Notes under the pieces: model-generated
Seen by the model: the letters and a program-made list of their open reading frames with translations, nothing else
Databases searched by the model: none
Told to the model about the DNA's origin: nothing
In this document: piece by piece, positions 33,782 to 36,314 of the stretch
Layout: each line of letters opens with the position of its first letter
How positions within the stretch are numbered: position 1 is the stretch's first letter
Program-made: the position numbers and the translations under genes
NCBI GenBank assembly: GCA_022827685.1
Contig: JAJEIH010000113.1
Coordinates: 1 to 36,314 of the forward strand
Reading direction: 5' to 3'
Origin: Alphaproteobacteria bacterium
GTDB lineage: Bacteria; Pseudomonadota; Alphaproteobacteria; Bin95
DNA: 36,314 bases

Positions 33782-35164
33782 ATGCGACCGAACGAAAGAA
33801 CGCTCGACCTCAGATCCTTCCTCGAAGACCTGGAAGCGGCGGACCCGGCAAGCATCCTGCGCATTCCGGAACCGGTCGCCCTCGACTTCGACACAACGGC
33901 GGTGGCGATGGAACTGGAGAGGCAGGGCCGCGCGCCGGTGGTCCGCTTCGACAAGGTCGGGGACTCGCCCTTCCCCGTCGTCGCCAACCTGTTCGGCGAC
34001 CGCCAGCGCTACGCCCGGGCGCTCGGCGTTGACGAAGCGGATCTGATCGGGACCTGGGGCGGGCTCGGCGACGGGACCATCGAGCCGGTGATCCTGGAAA
34101 CGGGCCCCGTTCTGGACCGGGTGGTGACGGGCGGCGATGTCGATCTCGGCGCGCTGCCGATCATGAACCATTTCGCGGAGGACGGCGGCCGCTATGTCAC
34201 CAACGGCATCGTCGTCGCGCGAGACCCCGACAGCGGGGTGCGCAACGCCAGCTACCACCGGCTGCAGGTCATGGGCCGGACCCGTTTCGGCACCAGCCTG
34301 CACAGCCGCCGGCATCTCTGGAACTATGCCCAGCGCGCCGCCGAGAGAGGCGAGGCGATCCCGGTGTCGATCGTCATCGGCCACCATCCGCTGTTCGCCT
34401 TTGGCAGCGGCCTCTGGAAGGGACCCATGGACGCGGACGAATACGCCGTCGCCGGCGGCTTCATGGGGCGGCCTCTGGAATTGGTCCGGGGCGTGACGGT
34501 GCCGGTCGAGGCGCCGGCCTTCGCCGAGTTCGTCCTGGAGGGCCATATCCTCCCCGGCGAGGAGGCGGACGAAGGGCCGTTCGCGGAATTCACCGGCTAT
34601 GCCTCGGCGCGCTCGACCCGCCATGTCATCGAGGTCTCGGCGATCCTGCACCGCGAGGATGCGATCTACCAGGACATCGTGCCGGGCATTTCCGACGAGC
34701 ATACCGGCCTTCTGGCGGTGCCGATGGAGGCGCGGCTGCTCAAGGTGCTGCGCCAGAACTATCCCAATGTCACCGGCGTCGCGATGCCGAAATCCGGCGC
34801 CTGCCGGATGCATGTCTATATCGCCATGAAGAATCCCGCCCCCGGCCAGGCGAAGAACGCGGCTGCGGCTGCGCTCGGCGAAGACCTCAGCCTGAAGCTG
34901 GCCGTCGTCGTCGATGACGATGTCGATATCGCGAGCGACCGGGACGTGATGTGGGCCGTCTGCACCCGCATGCAGGCGGACCGGGATGTCGACATACTGA
35001 AGGACTGCATGGGCGCGATCCTCGACCCGTCCAACCATGACGGGCTGACCGCCAAGATGATGATCGACGCGACAAGGCCCGCCGGCGACTTCCCGCCCCG
35101 CCACACGATTCCGGAAGACGCGGCCGCGCGGGCGCGCGAGCTGGTCCGGAAATACGCTGTCTGA
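33782..35164 (+). CDS. Second UbiD-family decarboxylase (paralogue)
   Basis: A 460-residue prFMN-dependent (de)carboxylase family member, well diverged from the canonical ubiD nearby. It keeps VRNASYHRLQVMGRTR (Asn, Arg), the His segment SLHSRRHLWNY, AEFVLEGHI and DEGPFAEFTGY, so both catalytic Glu positions look intact. The EGPFAE form differs from EGPYGD in the ubiquinone enzyme, which suggests a non-ubiquinone substrate, such as an aromatic or unsaturated acid. ATG 33782 with AGGGGAG seven bases upstream. The DUF336 gene is divergent. No ubiX-like flavin prenyltransferase is in the window, so it must depend on one elsewhere. Confidence 0.93.
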   Translation: MRPNERTLDLRSFLEDLEAADPASILRIPEPVALDFDTTAVAMELERQGRAPVVRFDKVGDSPFPVVANLFGDRQRYARALGVDEADLIGTWGGLGDGTIEPVILETGPVLDRVVTGGDVDLGALPIMNHFAEDGGRYVTNGIVVARDPDSGVRNASYHRLQVMGRTRFGTSLHSRRHLWNYAQRAAERGEAIPVSIVIGHHPLFAFGSGLWKGPMDADEYAVAGGFMGRPLELVRGVTVPVEAPAFAEFVLEGHILPGEEADEGPFAEFTGYASARSTRHVIEVSAILHREDAIYQDIVPGISDEHTGLLAVPMEARLLKVLRQNYPNVTGVAMPKSGACRMHVYIAMKNPAPGQAKNAAAAALGEDLSLKLAVVVDDDVDIASDRDVMWAVCTRMQADRDVDILKDCMGAILDPSNHDGLTAKMMIDATRPAGDFPPRHTIPEDAAARARELVRKYAV

Positions 35165-35195
35165 GCCGTTCCGGCGAGGGTAGCGCGGGCGTCGT

Positions 35196-35562
35196 CCGTC
35201 ATGCCCGTCCCCATATCGTCGGACTTGGTCCGGGGCCATTGCTGTCCGGTTTAGATTTTGCGGACAAGGCGCATGGCCTGGATTCAACAGGATTTCAAAG
35301 GGTTCCGTCGGATCGGGACATGGATCGACGCCCGGCTTCCCGACCCACTCCTCGTCATGCCCGGACTTGTTCCGGGCATCCATGCGGCCGTGCAGCGGAA
35401 GCAGTGGAAGTGGATGCCCGGAACAAGTCCGGGCATGACGAGGGGGCGCATTCCGGCACGACGGAAAGCGAGGGGACAGGAGACGTTGCGCGCCCATAAC
35501 CCCCGCTTGGCTTCACCCAATGGCTAAACCGGACAGCAGTGTTCCGGGGCCGGGCATGACGG
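35196..35562. repeat. Outer inverted repeat around the second element
   Basis: CCGTCATGCCCG (35196-35207) and CGGGCATGACGG (35551-35562) are reverse complements outside the element at 35241-35537. TCCGGGGCC also occurs as a direct repeat on each side (35229-35237 and 35543-35551). The layout suggests an element that landed in an older palindrome. Confidence 0.55.
35241..35537. mobile_element. Second repeat element: terminal inverted repeats around a REP pair
   Basis: A 297-base element after the UbiD paralogue. The ends GCTGTCCGGTTTAG (35241-35254) and CTAAACCGGACAGC (35524-35537) are perfect reverse complements. Inside, arms of 33 bases (35350-35382 and 35411-35443) are perfect reverse complements, start CTCGTCATGCCCGG and enclose 28 bases. 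No protein is coded. It has the same plan as the element at 30379-30629 with different sequences. Confidence 0.75.
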
Positions 35563-35670
35563 GAAGAAGACATGAGCCCAAACCGGGGCCGCCGGCATGA
35601 GATTGTCCCGACTGTTCAACAGGTTGTGAGAAAACTGCCCGATATTTCCATCTTTTGTTCCCGAATGGGC

Positions 35671-35697
35671 TTGACTTTCAGCGAAATGGAGTAGAAT
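35671..35697 (+). promoter_or_regulatory. Candidate promoter for the right-edge ORF
   Basis: TTGACT (35671-35676) and TAGAAT (35692-35697) with a 15-base spacer, short by two bases. It sits in an AT-rich patch in an otherwise GC-rich region. Predicted transcription starts near 35704, so a leader of about 235 bases precedes the ORF. Confidence 0.5.
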
Positions 35698-35707
35698 AGG
35701 CATGAGA

Positions 35708-35744
35708 GAAAGGCGGCTCCCGGGGCCGCCTTTCCGCTTTTCTG
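35708..35744 (+). terminator. Hairpin with T-run: terminator or attenuator in the leader
   Basis: GAAAGGCGGC (35708-35717) and GCCGCCTTTC (35725-35734) form a perfect 10-base stem with a 7-base loop, followed by CGCTTTTCTG. It begins within five bases of the predicted transcription start, so it may end nearly all transcripts early. Three more hairpins or palindromes follow: 35739-35750, 35756-35778 (8-base stem) and 35809-35834 (9-base stem). Confidence 0.55.
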
Positions 35745-35937
35745 CAGAAAGCATGGCCGGGGGCCGCAAACCCCCGGCGAGAGCGGACGGGGAAGGTGCG
35801 CCCTGCGTCTCGCGCGCGCAATCAGGCGCGCGAGCCGCGCCGCCGCGATACGCCCGCCCGCCCGCGCACACCCCCGCACGCGATTGCGCGCGAAACAGGG
35901 ACACCCCGTCCCGCCCCTGGCCTGAAAGGAGGCATGG

Positions 35938-36314
35938 ATGACCGTGAACGACCCCCGACCCCGACTGGCAGCGGCGCTGCTGGAGCGCCTCGCCCCGGCC
36001 GCCGAAGCCCTCGCTGCCGCCTGTGCCGGGGACATAAACGCCGGACCGCCGCCGGAGGACGACCGCGCCCGCGCCGACCACCACCGCGCCGCACGCGCCC
36101 AGCTCGCCCATCTGCGCCAGCTCCTCGCCGTGATCGACTGGAGCGCCAGGCACCTGCCCGAACCGGAACCCGGACAGGAGCCCGCTCCAGAGCCGGAGCC
36201 CGTCGAGGACCCGTGGGAGCCGCCGCCCCCGGCGGAGCCCGACTATGACGGCAGCGAGGACGAGTTCCACTATGGCGGCGAGTCCTACGTCGGCAGCCAG
36301 GACACGCCCGAGTT
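35938..36314 (+). CDS. Unidentified acidic Pro-rich protein, N-terminal part (runs off right edge)
   Basis: An ATG at 35938 with AAAGGAGG five bases upstream opens a frame that continues past the end (125 full codons). It begins MTVNDPRPRLAAALLERLAP. Residues 1-80 look helical and Ala-rich, with ARAQLAHLRQLLAVIDW as an amphipathic stretch. Residues about 82-106 are a Pro-Glu run (PEPEPGQEPAPEPEP), and the rest is acidic and rich in Tyr, Gly and Ser. No signal peptide or known domain is visible. I do not recognise it. The strong ribosome site, and the fact that the two other frames show no better coding pattern, support it as real. It could belong to a mobile element or phage remnant, but the window does not show this. 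Confidence 0.6.
   Translation, partial: MTVNDPRPRLAAALLERLAPAAEALAAACAGDINAGPPPEDDRARADHHRAARAQLAHLRQLLAVIDWSARHLPEPEPGQEPAPEPEPVEDPWEPPPPAEPDYDGSEDEFHYGGESYVGSQDTPE

Noticed and set aside
35796-36248. 150-residue Arg/Pro-rich frame at the right edge
   Set aside because: It lacks a ribosome site at its start and overlaps the frame that begins at 35938, which has AAAGGAGG and a more protein-like composition.

Overview
The window is a high-GC, densely coded stretch of bacterial chromosome, most likely from an alphaproteobacterium. The signs are a maeB malic enzyme fused to phosphotransacetylase, an upp of alphaproteobacterial type, tRNAs with genome-encoded CCA, and intergenic REP-type palindromes of the GTCATGCCCGG / GTCACCCCGG kind that are common in that class. 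A 2039-residue protein with fibronectin type III (FN3) repeats and an outer-membrane barrel would fit a host- or surface-associated lifestyle (sponge symbionts carry similar proteins), but this is inference.

Layout. 1-165: AT-rich left edge, probably the tail of an IS630-type transposase cutting into a sulfatase gene. 67-8326: a split catabolic locus. Leftward run solute-binding protein, two permeases and the truncated sulfatase. Rightward run the transporter ATPase, a two-cupin protein, a LacI-family regulator and a MetE-like methyltransferase. The divergent spacer holds a 16-bp palindrome with a central CG, a good candidate operator for the local LacI regulator. 8327-9045: RTX-repeat gene remnant, then tRNA-Cys and tRNA-Asn. 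9174-17185: enzymes of varied metabolism (epoxide hydrolase, DUF1028 protein, maeB, a Phd/VapC-type toxin-antitoxin pair, alpha/beta hydrolase, luciferase-like flavin oxidoreductase, PPOX-fold protein, YbaK-type deacylase). 17206-23325: the giant FN3 protein. 23715-27019: MoeB/ThiF-type E1 enzyme, DadA-like oxidase, CoA transferase. 27078-30383: nucleobase salvage (upp, amidase, adenine-deaminase-type enzyme). 30379-30629: repeat element whose two ends supply the stop codons of both neighbours. 30625-35164: atypical SDR, canonical ubiD between two tRNA-Leu genes, an HbpS/GlcG-like protein and a second UbiD paralogue. 35165-36314: nested REP-type repeats, then a promoter and hairpin-rich leader in front of an unidentified ORF that runs off the right edge.

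How the genes may work together. The first locus looks like uptake and breakdown of a sulfated, probably sugar-like, compound under LacI control: periplasmic capture, import, sulfate release, then processing by the bicupin and methyltransferase. The sulfatase is broken here, so the pathway may be incomplete. I see no defence system, CRISPR array or secondary-metabolite cluster. The most unusual items are the sulfatase/bicupin/MetE-like regulon with its operator, the FN3 autotransporter with recently duplicated modules, the stop-codon-donating repeat, and the SDR without its catalytic Tyr and Lys.
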